From contig CALMLJ010000256.1 in NCBI GenBank assembly GCA_937868025.1, positions 1 through 14,811 on the forward strand: a DNA stretch of 14,811 nt. Direction: 5' to 3'. Origin of the DNA: an uncultured Acidimicrobiaceae bacterium. Lineage in GTDB: Bacteria; Actinomycetota; Acidimicrobiia; Acidimicrobiales; Microtrichaceae. This document shows, one piece after another, positions 7,226-13,867 of this stretch. Position 1 is the stretch's first letter, and each line of letters starts with the position of its first letter. The notes beneath the pieces were generated by a model, which had not been told where the DNA came from, made no database searches, and saw nothing but the letters and a program-made list of their open reading frames with translations. The translations under genes and the position numbers were made by a program.

Positions 7226-7274
7226 GTTTTGTCCCGCGAAGGCGTGCGGACCGCACGCCTTCGCGGGACAAAAC
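7226..7274. terminator. 23-bp perfect hairpin after the diiron gene
   Basis: The arms 7226-7248 and 7252-7274 are perfectly complementary around a 3-nt loop (7249-7251). The left arm opens with a T4 run and the right arm closes with the matching A4, so there is no 3' U-tract. It starts 20 nt after the diiron stop and ends 33 nt before the DUF1800 start, so it probably ends the tetR-diiron transcript and insulates the next operon. Confidence 0.75.
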
Positions 7275-7307
7275 GAGCCGGGTAGGCCATTCGGCTCAAG
7301 TTCTTGG

Positions 7308-9038
7308 GTGCTCCGCACCGATAGACCGGGCGTGACCTCGACCATCACCCCGCCCGCACCGGAAGCACCACCAGCACGGCTCGACAACGGCTCGCCCTCG
7401 CGGCGGGCCGTTCTCGCGGCCACCGGCGTCGCGCTCGCCGCAGCGGCGTGCGCGCCGGCGAACGGTGGCGGCGCGCCGACCACCACAACGACACCGACCC
7501 CGCCGGGACCGGACCCCACCAGTCCGCCACCGCCCGCCCCGACGACCCTGCCTCCGACCGTGCCGCCGACCGGTGGCGAGGGTGTCACGGCGAGGATCGC
7601 CATCGACAAGCTCACGTTCGGGCCGCGGCCCGGTCTCGCGGCGGCGATCGAGGCCCGCGGCGTCTGGGGCTGGATCGACGACCAGCTCGATCCCGTCGGG
7701 CGCAACGTCGCGCACGCCGAGCAGCGGGTGTCCGGCTACACCACGCTCACCAACACCCACCGCCAGAACTACGACGTCCAGGACTCCGACGGCGGATGGG
7801 ATCGGATCATCGAGGAACTGGACCACGCGACGATCCAGCGCGCCGTCTACTCCGACCGCCAGTTGTACGAAGTCATGTGCGACTTCTGGACGAACCACTT
7901 CAACACGTGGCGCCAGAAGACGTGGATGACGTTCCTCAAGAACCGCTCCCACGAGACGGTGGTGCGACCCAACGCACTCGGGAAGTTCTCGACGATGCTC
8001 CTCGCCAGCGCGCAGGACACGGCGATGCTCGACTACCTCGACAACCTCCCGAGCGACGCCTCCCAGCCCGGGGGAGTCAACGAGAACTACGCCCGCGAAC
8101 TCATGGAACTCCACACCCTCGGCATGGTCGGCGGGGTCCAACCCTTCACCGAGGCCGATGTGCGCGGCGTCGCCAAGATCATCAGCGGCTGGTCGATCAA
8201 CTGGGACGACAACGCGAACCGCTACAACTTCCGGTTCAACCCCTGGCAGCACAGCCGCGACGCCGTCACCGTCCTGGGCGGAGCGTTCACCCGCCCGGCT
8301 CGGACCTATGGCCAGGGGTACGACGACGGGGTCCGCCTCGTCAACCTCCTCGCCCATCATCCGACCACGGCGCGCCACATCGCCTGGAAGCTCTGCCGGC
8401 GATTCGTGAGCGACACTCCGAGCGACGCCCTCGTCACGTCGGCCGCCGCGGTGTTCACGGCCAACGACACGGCGATCGCCCCGACGCTGCGCCACATCTT
8501 CGCGAGCCCCGAGTTCGTTGCCGGGCACAAGAAGAAGGTCCGCCGTCCGTTCGAACACCTCGTCGGCGCCCTGCGGGCACTGGATGCCACCATGCCGACC
8601 GCGGCGCAGACCCAGACGACCGACAAGCTGCGAGCGACCCTCGAGAACCTCGGGCAACCCATCTTCGAGCGACACAGCCCCGACGGCTATCCCGACGTCA
8701 ACACGTTCTGGGTGTCGTCGGAGGGGTTCCTGCAGCGCTGGGCGATGGCGGGGCGGCTCGCCCGAAATCGTCTCACCGACCCGGGCCAGCCCGACGCGAT
8801 CGTCGTGAACCTGCCGGCACTCCTGCCGTCTCCGGCGCCGGCGACCGTCGCCGATCTGATCCGGTGGGTGGCCACGAACCTCGCCAACTCGCCGATCAAC
8901 GACACCGATGTGGCCGACCTGTGCACGGCCTGTTCGTTCAGCCCCACTGCGGCGAGCACGACCGTCAGCGGCGACGCCACCAAACTCGCCCTCGCTGTCG
9001 GCCTCGTCCTGTGCCACCCGACCTTCCAACAGCGATGA
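7308..9038 (+). CDS. DUF1800 protein, Tat-exported putative lipoprotein
   Basis: This 576-aa protein belongs to the DUF1800 family, whose function is unknown. The N-terminus has a twin-arginine signal, SRRAVLAATGVALAAAAC (31-48), whose end also reads as a lipobox with Cys48. Folded export by Tat followed by lipid anchoring is therefore likely. A Thr/Pro-rich spacer (about 56-89) links the anchor to the main domain. Family hallmarks follow: LTFGPRPG (102-109), DFWTNHFN (192-199) and NENYARELMELHTLG (258-272), then a C-terminal region with RHIAWKLCRRFVSDTP. The GTG at 7308 is used; a second in-frame GTG at 7332 is equally possible, and the rare AGA codon between them slightly favours the later start. 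The stop overlaps the start of the DUF1501 gene (ATGA), a pairing widely conserved for these two families. Confidence 0.9.
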   Translation: MLRTDRPGVTSTITPPAPEAPPARLDNGSPSRRAVLAATGVALAAAACAPANGGGAPTTTTTPTPPGPDPTSPPPPAPTTLPPTVPPTGGEGVTARIAIDKLTFGPRPGLAAAIEARGVWGWIDDQLDPVGRNVAHAEQRVSGYTTLTNTHRQNYDVQDSDGGWDRIIEELDHATIQRAVYSDRQLYEVMCDFWTNHFNTWRQKTWMTFLKNRSHETVVRPNALGKFSTMLLASAQDTAMLDYLDNLPSDASQPGGVNENYARELMELHTLGMVGGVQPFTEADVRGVAKIISGWSINWDDNANRYNFRFNPWQHSRDAVTVLGGAFTRPARTYGQGYDDGVRLVNLLAHHPTTARHIAWKLCRRFVSDTPSDALVTSAAAVFTANDTAIAPTLRHIFASPEFVAGHKKKVRRPFEHLVGALRALDATMPTAAQTQTTDKLRATLENLGQPIFERHSPDGYPDVNTFWVSSEGFLQRWAMAGRLARNRLTDPGQPDAIVVNLPALLPSPAPATVADLIRWVATNLANSPINDTDVADLCTACSFSPTAASTTVSGDATKLALAVGLVLCHPTFQQR

Positions 9039-10360
9039 GCGACACGATGACGAACCCGGCAGTGCCCTCCCTCATGTCCACCCTGAGCCGTCGTGGCTTC
9101 CTCGCCGGGAGTGGTGCGCTCGTGGCGAGCGCCACGTTCGGCACCAAGCTCGCGTTCGCCTCACCGGAGTCGCCGGCGAGCGGCGACGTCATCGTCCTCG
9201 TCTTCCTGCGTGGCGGCATGGACGGCTTGAGCATGGTTGCACCGTTCCAGATGCCGTCCTACCGGACGTTGCGGCCCACGATCCGGGTCAAGGACGCATC
9301 GGAGGTGGCCGATCCGGCCAACGCCGGTCTCCCGCTCGTCGCCGGGGGAGCGGTCGATCCGTTCGCACTGTCAGGGGTGTTCGCCCTGCACCCGGGTATG
9401 GCGGCGTTGCATTCGACGGCGTGGGCCGACGGCAAGCTCGCCGTGGTCCACGCCGCCGGAATGCCCGCCACCGAGAGCTCGACTCGCAGCCACTTCGACT
9501 CGATGCGCAACTGGGAGGTGGGCTCGGCGGCACTCGGCCAGACCACGGGGTTCCTCAACCGCTACCTCAACGACGTCGGTGCCGACCGGATCGCCGGCAT
9601 CTCCGGGGGCTCGGCCCTGGCCCGCAGCCTCGCCGGCCCGGTTCCCGCCTATTCGATGGGGAGCATCGCCGGGTTCGGGGTCAGCGGGTTCTCCAACAAC
9701 ACCAAGGCGACGAACGCGATCACCCGCTGGTACGACTCCGGCACCGGTGACGTCGTGGCGCAGGTCGGGGCCGACACGATGGGCGCCGTGAGCACCGTCC
9801 GCTCGATCAACTGGTCCGATCCCCGGTTCGCCGTGCAGAACGGCGCCACCTATCCGGGGTCGTGGTTCTCGTCCGCCCTGCGAGAGGTCGCCCAGCTGAT
9901 CCGGGCGAACATCGGCCTCCGGGCGGTGTGCCTCGACGTCGGCGGTTGGGACACCCACAGCGACATGGGTGCCCCCGAGGATCCGAACGGGTACTTCCGA
10001 GGCCGGTGCCGGGAGCTGGCCGACGGGCTGGCCGCGTTCTATCGCGATCTCGGGACCCAGATGGACGAGGTGACGGTCGCGACGATCTCGGAGTTCGGTC
10101 GCACGATCGACGAGAACGGCACGGGCGGCTGCGACCACGGGCGCGGTTCGGCGATGCTCGTCATGGGCGGTGGGATCAAGGGCGGTGTCCACGGCCCCTT
10201 CGTCCCGAGCATCACCAACGGTCCCGAGGACGATCTCACGGTCCTCAACGACTACCGGACGGTGATGGCCGAAGTCCTCACGGTCCGCGGCGGGGCGACC
10301 CATCCCGGGACCCTGTTCCCGACGTGGACGCCCGCTGCGCCGCTGGGGGTCTGCCGGTAG
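9035..10360 (+). CDS. DUF1501 protein, Tat-exported
   Basis: This 441-aa protein is of the DUF1501 family, distantly related to the alkaline phosphatase/sulfatase superfamily; its substrate is unknown. A Tat signal lies at the N-terminus (SRRGFLAG, 18-25, then a hydrophobic stretch to about 42, with cleavage likely near FAS at 41-43). Family motifs are LRGGMDGLS (58-66), GWDTHSDMG (304-312), SEFGRTIDENGTGG (352-365) and DHG (367-369); the Asp and His residues there are candidate metal ligands. A Cys (366) stands where many relatives have Thr before DHG. ATG 9035 overlaps the DUF1800 TGA by 4 nt, so the two are co-translated and probably act together outside the membrane. The longer open frame upstream is an out-of-phase reading of DUF1800. 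The TAG stop also forms part of the next gene's -10 box. Confidence 0.93.
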   Translation: MSDTMTNPAVPSLMSTLSRRGFLAGSGALVASATFGTKLAFASPESPASGDVIVLVFLRGGMDGLSMVAPFQMPSYRTLRPTIRVKDASEVADPANAGLPLVAGGAVDPFALSGVFALHPGMAALHSTAWADGKLAVVHAAGMPATESSTRSHFDSMRNWEVGSAALGQTTGFLNRYLNDVGADRIAGISGGSALARSLAGPVPAYSMGSIAGFGVSGFSNNTKATNAITRWYDSGTGDVVAQVGADTMGAVSTVRSINWSDPRFAVQNGATYPGSWFSSALREVAQLIRANIGLRAVCLDVGGWDTHSDMGAPEDPNGYFRGRCRELADGLAAFYRDLGTQMDEVTVATISEFGRTIDENGTGGCDHGRGSAMLVMGGGIKGGVHGPFVPSITNGPEDDLTVLNDYRTVMAEVLTVRGGATHPGTLFPTWTPAAPLGVCR

Positions 10361-10363
10361 TCT
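10358..10363 (+). promoter_or_regulatory. -10 box (TAGTCT) overlapping the DUF1501 stop codon
   Basis: TAGTCT includes the TAG stop at 10358-10360 and ends exactly 6 nt before the ATG at 10370, the same -12 to -7 spacing as the nitroreductase and dapB promoters. The next gene is therefore probably transcribed separately, as a leaderless mRNA, despite a 9-nt gap. Confidence 0.58.
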
Positions 10364-10369
10364 CGGCCC

Positions 10370-11014
10370 ATGCACGACCAGGACCTGTTGCGGGTGCTGC
10401 ATGCCGTGCGTCTCGCCGGCATCAACGGGGCCGACGCCGTGGTCGAACGAAGTGAGGTCGGTGCGTCCCGGGTGGCCTCCGTCCTCACCGAGGCGCAGGC
10501 GTCGGGGTGGGTCGAGCAGCGCGTCGTCGTCCGGGACCGTCGGCCGAGCGGGTGGATGCTGACGGCGCAGGGGCGCCGGCACGGCGAGGCGCTCCTCGCC
10601 GCCGAGGTTGCACTCGCCGGAGCGGCCGAGGCGCTGGTCGCTGCCTATGAGCGCTTCCGAACGGTCAACCAGCAGTTCCTGGACGTGTGTACCGACTGGC
10701 AGCTGTTCCCCGACGAGGACGGACGCCGTGCGGTCAACGATCACAGCGATCCCGACTACGACCGGGCCGTCGTCGAACGACTCGTCCGCCTCGACGAGGT
10801 GATCCAACCCGTACTTGCCGATCTCGCGTCGGCCCTCGCCCGGTTCGAGGGCTACGGCGAACGCTTCGCCGCGGCCCGCCGCCTCGTCGAGGCAGGCGAG
10901 CGCGACTGGTTCACCCGTCCCCTCATCGACTCGTACCACACGATCTGGTTCGAACTGCACGAGGACCTGCTCGCGACGCTGGGCCTGGAGCGGAGCCACG
11001 AACACCGATCGTGA
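10370..11014 (+). CDS. Winged-helix (MarR-like) transcriptional regulator
   Basis: This encodes a 214-aa, probably cytoplasmic regulator. Residues 1-75 read as a winged helix: a helical start (DLLRVLHAVRLAGI), a recognition-helix region at about 26-46 (ERSEVGASRVASVLTEAQAS), then GWVEQRVVVRDRRPSGWMLT as the wing, ending in TAQGRRHGEALL, as in MarR-type proteins. The C-terminal two thirds are helical, with conserved-looking blocks CTDWQL (107-112), VNDHSDPDYD (122-131) and DSYHTIWFELHEDLL (187-201), suggesting an effector or partner-binding domain I cannot name. The start is supported by the overlapping -10 box. It could regulate the preceding Tat pair or distant genes. DNA binding is inferred from fold only. 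Confidence 0.72.
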   Translation: MHDQDLLRVLHAVRLAGINGADAVVERSEVGASRVASVLTEAQASGWVEQRVVVRDRRPSGWMLTAQGRRHGEALLAAEVALAGAAEALVAAYERFRTVNQQFLDVCTDWQLFPDEDGRRAVNDHSDPDYDRAVVERLVRLDEVIQPVLADLASALARFEGYGERFAAARRLVEAGERDWFTRPLIDSYHTIWFELHEDLLATLGLERSHEHRS

Positions 11015-11026
11015 CCGCTCGGTCAC
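11011..11026. promoter_or_regulatory. Palindrome GTGACCG-CT-CGGTCAC upstream of dapA
   Basis: Perfect 7-bp arms flank a 2-bp centre, overlapping the stop codon (11012-11014) of the winged-helix gene and lying about 57 bp upstream of the dapA -10 box. The GACCG-NN-CGGTC layout resembles TetR-family operators. Its GTGAC/GTCAC ends also occur in the inner repeat at 5362-5375. It could alternatively be a weak hairpin. Confidence 0.42.
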
Positions 11027-11082
11027 CCCGCCAGCGGTGCGCCACCAACCGAAAGCGCTTCTTGCGGCCATGCTCATGGCAG

Positions 11083-11088
11083 TAGCGT
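11083..11088 (+). promoter_or_regulatory. -10 box (TAGCGT) of the dapA promoter
   Basis: TAGCGT ends 7 nt before the ATG at 11096. A weak -35-like TTGCGG lies at 11062-11067 with a 15-bp spacer. There is no Shine-Dalgarno, which suggests a leaderless dapA start. Confidence 0.55.
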
Positions 11089-11095
11089 CTCCGCC

Positions 11096-11986
11096 ATGAG
11101 TCTCGACGCTCCGCGCTTCGGCCGGGTCATCACCGCCATGGTCACCCCGTTCGACGAGGGGGGTGCTCTCGACCTCGATTCGGCCGCCAACCTGGCGGCC
11201 TGGCTGGTCGACAACGGCAGCGACGGCCTGGTGCTCGCCGGCACCACGGGTGAGAGCCCGGTGCTGAGCGACTCCGAGGAGGTCGCGCTGACCCGGGCGG
11301 TGCGCTCCGCGGTCAAGGTCCCGTTGCTGCTCGGAACCGGCTCCAACGACACCGCGTACGCGGTCTCGGCCACCCGCCGCGCCGAACAGCTCGGCGTCGA
11401 CGGTGTGCTCGTCGTCGGTCCCTACTACAACCGCCCGTCGCAGGCCGGCCTCGACCACTACTTCCGCTCGGTCGCCGCGGCGACCCCGCTGCCGGTCGTC
11501 ATCTACGACATCCCCGTTCGTACCGGCCGCAAGATCAACACCGCCACGATGCTGCGGCTCGTGCACGAGGTGCCGAACCTCGTCGGCCTCAAGGACGCCG
11601 CCGGCAACCCCGCCGAGACCGCCCGGTTCCTCCGCGATGCTCCCGACGGGTTCGAGGTGTACTCGGGCGACGACCCCTTCACGCTCCCGTTGCTGTCGGT
11701 CGGCGCTGTCGGCGTGATCAGCGTCGCGAGCCACTGGGCCGGTCGTCAGATCGGCGACATGATCGCCGCGTTCGCGAAGGGTGACATCGGCGAGGCGGTT
11801 CGCTTCAACCAGGGGCTGATCGAGAGCTACGAGTTCGAGACCGGTGACGAGGCTCCGAACCCGGTCCCCACCAAGGCGATGCTGCGGGTGCTGGGGCTCA
11901 AGGTCGGACAATGCCGCCCTCCGATGGGAGTTGCGCCAGACTGGCTCGAACCACGGGCCCGCGAAGTACTCGCCGGCCTGACCTGA
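11096..11986 (+). CDS. dapA: 4-hydroxy-tetrahydrodipicolinate synthase
   Basis: This 296-aa TIM-barrel aldolase condenses pyruvate with aspartate semialdehyde, the first committed step of diaminopimelate and lysine synthesis; its product is the DapB substrate. The active-site residues are in place: GTTGE (49-53) with the Thr pair at 50-51, PYYNRP (109-114), Tyr137 and Arg142 in VIYDIPVRTG (135-144), and the Schiff-base Lys166 in GLKDAAG (164-170). YSGDD and GAVGVISVASH follow, as expected. Length is standard. The start is supported by the -10 box and by the family's N-terminus (GRVITAMVTPFD). rnj follows after 60 nt, matching the dapA-rnj order common in actinobacteria; the two are probably co-transcribed. 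Confidence 0.97.
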   Translation: MSLDAPRFGRVITAMVTPFDEGGALDLDSAANLAAWLVDNGSDGLVLAGTTGESPVLSDSEEVALTRAVRSAVKVPLLLGTGSNDTAYAVSATRRAEQLGVDGVLVVGPYYNRPSQAGLDHYFRSVAAATPLPVVIYDIPVRTGRKINTATMLRLVHEVPNLVGLKDAAGNPAETARFLRDAPDGFEVYSGDDPFTLPLLSVGAVGVISVASHWAGRQIGDMIAAFAKGDIGEAVRFNQGLIESYEFETGDEAPNPVPTKAMLRVLGLKVGQCRPPMGVAPDWLEPRAREVLAGLT

Positions 11987-12027
11987 CCGGCGTTCGCGGC
12001 GTCACCGCCAGCGACCCTCCCGTAACC

Positions 12028-12033
12028 AAAGGA
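12028..12033 (+). promoter_or_regulatory. Shine-Dalgarno-like AAAGGA before rnj
   Basis: AAAGGA lies 13 nt before ATG 12047, somewhat long spacing. It is one of only two recognisable Shine-Dalgarno sites in the window, consistent with rnj being an internal operon gene. Confidence 0.45.
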
Positions 12034-12046
12034 CTCCACCACATTC

Positions 12047-13708
12047 ATGGCTGCCGAAGCGGTTCGCATCACGTTCCTGGGCGGGCTCGGAGAGATCGGT
12101 CGCAACTGCGCGGCCATCGAGATCGAGGGGCGCATCATGCTCCTCGACTGCGGGCTCATGTTCCCCGACACCGACATGTTGGGGATCGACGTCGTCCTTC
12201 CCGACTTCACGTGGCTGCGCGAGCGGGCCGATGACATCGAGGGGTGCATCCTCACCCACGGTCACGAAGACCACGTCGGGGCGTTGTCCTACGCACTGCA
12301 GGAGTTCGAGTTCCCGATCATCAGCTCGGAGTTCACCCTCGGCCTGGCCAGGGGCCGCATCGAGGAGAACGGTGTCCTCAAGAACACCAAGCTCATCGTC
12401 GTGAAGGACAACGAGCGACGGCAGTTCGGCCCCTTCGACTGCGAGTTCCTGCCGATCACGCACTCGGTGCCCCACGGTTTCGCCACGGCGTTCCACACCC
12501 CGCAGGGCACGATCCTGCACTCGGGCGACTTCAAGATCGATCTCACACCGGTGGATGGTCGACTGTCCGACCTGAGCCGCATCGGCGGCATCAGCTCCGG
12601 CGACGGCATCCGCTTGCTGCTGAGCGACTCCACCAACGCCGAGGAGCACGGGCACTCCCGCTCGGAGAAGGCCGTCGGCGGAGTGTTGTACGACCTGATG
12701 CACCAGCACGTCGGGCGGCGCATCATCACGGCCTGTTTCGCCAGCCACATCCACCGGGTGCAGCAGCTCGCCGACGCCGCCCAGTCGTTCGGGCGCGTCA
12801 TCATCCCGCTCGGCCGGTCGATGCGGAAGAACATCGCGATGGCCCGCCAGATGGGCATCTTGGACATCCCCGACTCGGCGCTCGCCGACATCGAGGACAT
12901 CGGCGACTACGACGACGGCCAGATCTGCGTGGTGTCGACCGGGTCGCAGGGCGAGCCGATGTCGGCGTTGACGCTGCTCGGTGGCGGTGAGAACCGTTGG
13001 CTCAAGGTGACGGGCAACGACACGGTGATCCTCTCGTCGCACCCGATCCCCGGCAACGAGAGCGCGGTGTCGAAGGTGATCGACAACCTGGTGCGGCTCG
13101 GCGCGCAGGTCGTTCACTCAGGCATTGCCGACGTGCACGCCACCGGTCACGCCAAGGAGGAGGAACTCAAGCTGCTCCTCTCGGTTGCGAAGCCGGAGTG
13201 GATGGTGCCGGTGCACGGCGAATACCGGCACATGGTCGCCCACGCGCGCCTCGCCGGCCTGATGGGCGTCGCCCCCGGCAAGACACTGATCGCCGAGGAC
13301 GGCGACCAGCTGGTGCTCGACGACCAGGGGCTGCGGATGACCGGCCGGGTCCCCGCCGAGTACGTCTACGTGCACGGGGTCGGCGACATCGACGGCGGCA
13401 CCTTGCGTGACCGCCAGATCCTCGGGAACGAGGGCGTCGTCGCGGCGATCGTGTGCATCGATTTCGCCACGGGCACGCTCGTCGGCGGTCCCGAGATCGC
13501 CACCCGCGGCTGGGTGGCGCCCGAGGAGTCGGGCGACCTGTTCGACGGCATCGCGGACCGGGTGAAGGCCGCCGTGGTCTCCCAGCTCGCCGAGGGCAAC
13601 CCGACGCGCTCGAAGGTCGAGAAGGCCGTGCGTCGGGCCGCCGGCTCGTTCGTCGGTGAGAAGACGCGGCGCCGGCCGATGATCGTTCCGGTCGTCGTCG
13701 AGGCCTGA
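12047..13708 (+). CDS. rnj: Ribonuclease J (metallo-beta-lactamase/beta-CASP RNase)
   Basis: This 553-aa zinc-dependent RNase (endonuclease and 5'-3' exonuclease) takes part in mRNA decay and rRNA maturation in the cytoplasm. The metallo-beta-lactamase core has GGLGEIGRN (12-20), the metal motif HGHEDH (71-76), His139 in ITHSVPHG (137-144) and Asp161 in HSGDFKID (158-165). The beta-CASP domain follows (about 210-370), then HATGHAKEEE with its metal or phosphate-binding His, and VHGEYRHM. A C-terminal domain (about 450-553) contains RDRQILGNEGVV. Length matches actinobacterial RNase J. It lies 60 nt after dapA and is followed by ftsK, a common actinobacterial order. Nothing is missing or odd in the catalytic set. 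Confidence 0.97.
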   Translation: MAAEAVRITFLGGLGEIGRNCAAIEIEGRIMLLDCGLMFPDTDMLGIDVVLPDFTWLRERADDIEGCILTHGHEDHVGALSYALQEFEFPIISSEFTLGLARGRIEENGVLKNTKLIVVKDNERRQFGPFDCEFLPITHSVPHGFATAFHTPQGTILHSGDFKIDLTPVDGRLSDLSRIGGISSGDGIRLLLSDSTNAEEHGHSRSEKAVGGVLYDLMHQHVGRRIITACFASHIHRVQQLADAAQSFGRVIIPLGRSMRKNIAMARQMGILDIPDSALADIEDIGDYDDGQICVVSTGSQGEPMSALTLLGGGENRWLKVTGNDTVILSSHPIPGNESAVSKVIDNLVRLGAQVVHSGIADVHATGHAKEEELKLLLSVAKPEWMVPVHGEYRHMVAHARLAGLMGVAPGKTLIAEDGDQLVLDDQGLRMTGRVPAEYVYVHGVGDIDGGTLRDRQILGNEGVVAAIVCIDFATGTLVGGPEIATRGWVAPEESGDLFDGIADRVKAAVVSQLAEGNPTRSKVEKAVRRAAGSFVGEKTRRRPMIVPVVVEA

Positions 13709-13769
13709 GACCCGTCGTCGAGGCCGAGCCTCATTTCGACCCCGCTTCACCCATCCCCCTGCTTTTGCG

Positions 13770-13802
13770 GGTAGTTGACCCCACCTGCTTGGGACAACTA
13801 CC
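13770..13802. promoter_or_regulatory. Inverted repeat between rnj and ftsK
   Basis: Perfect 8-bp arms GGTAGTTG (13770-13777) and CAACTACC (13795-13802) are extended, after an A-A mismatch, by CCC (13779-13781) and GGG (13791-13793), with a 9-nt loop. It may be the rnj terminator hairpin or an operator for ftsK. There is no T-tract. The rest of the 159-bp gap 13709-13867 holds only the ftsK -10 box and a short direct repeat. Confidence 0.5.
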
Positions 13803-13851
13803 ACCGAAACCTGAGGGGTGGGGCGTCCCCCGCGCTGTCGGTGGTCGGAGG

Positions 13852-13857
13852 TAGCCT
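13852..13857 (+). promoter_or_regulatory. -10 box (TAGCCT) of the ftsK promoter
   Basis: TAGCCT ends 10 nt before ATG 13868. No Shine-Dalgarno lies between, so ftsK is probably transcribed with a leader of only a few bases. A -35 was not recognised. Confidence 0.45.
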
Positions 13858-13867
13858 CTCCGTAGCC

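Noticed and set aside
7296..9029. 577-codon minus-strand open frame
   Set aside because: It mirrors the DUF1800 gene exactly and has no domain motifs; a GC-driven shadow.
9371..11911. Very long open frame on the minus strand (846 codons)
   Set aside because: It is antisense to DUF1501, the winged-helix gene and dapA, all well supported. High GC empties the opposite frame of stops. Its translation is Arg/Gly/Asp-rich low complexity.
13694..13725. 12-bp direct repeat (GTCGTCGAGGCC) at the end of rnj and just after it
   Set aside because: It probably reflects a small local duplication or chance among frequent GTC and GAG codons; no functional sign.
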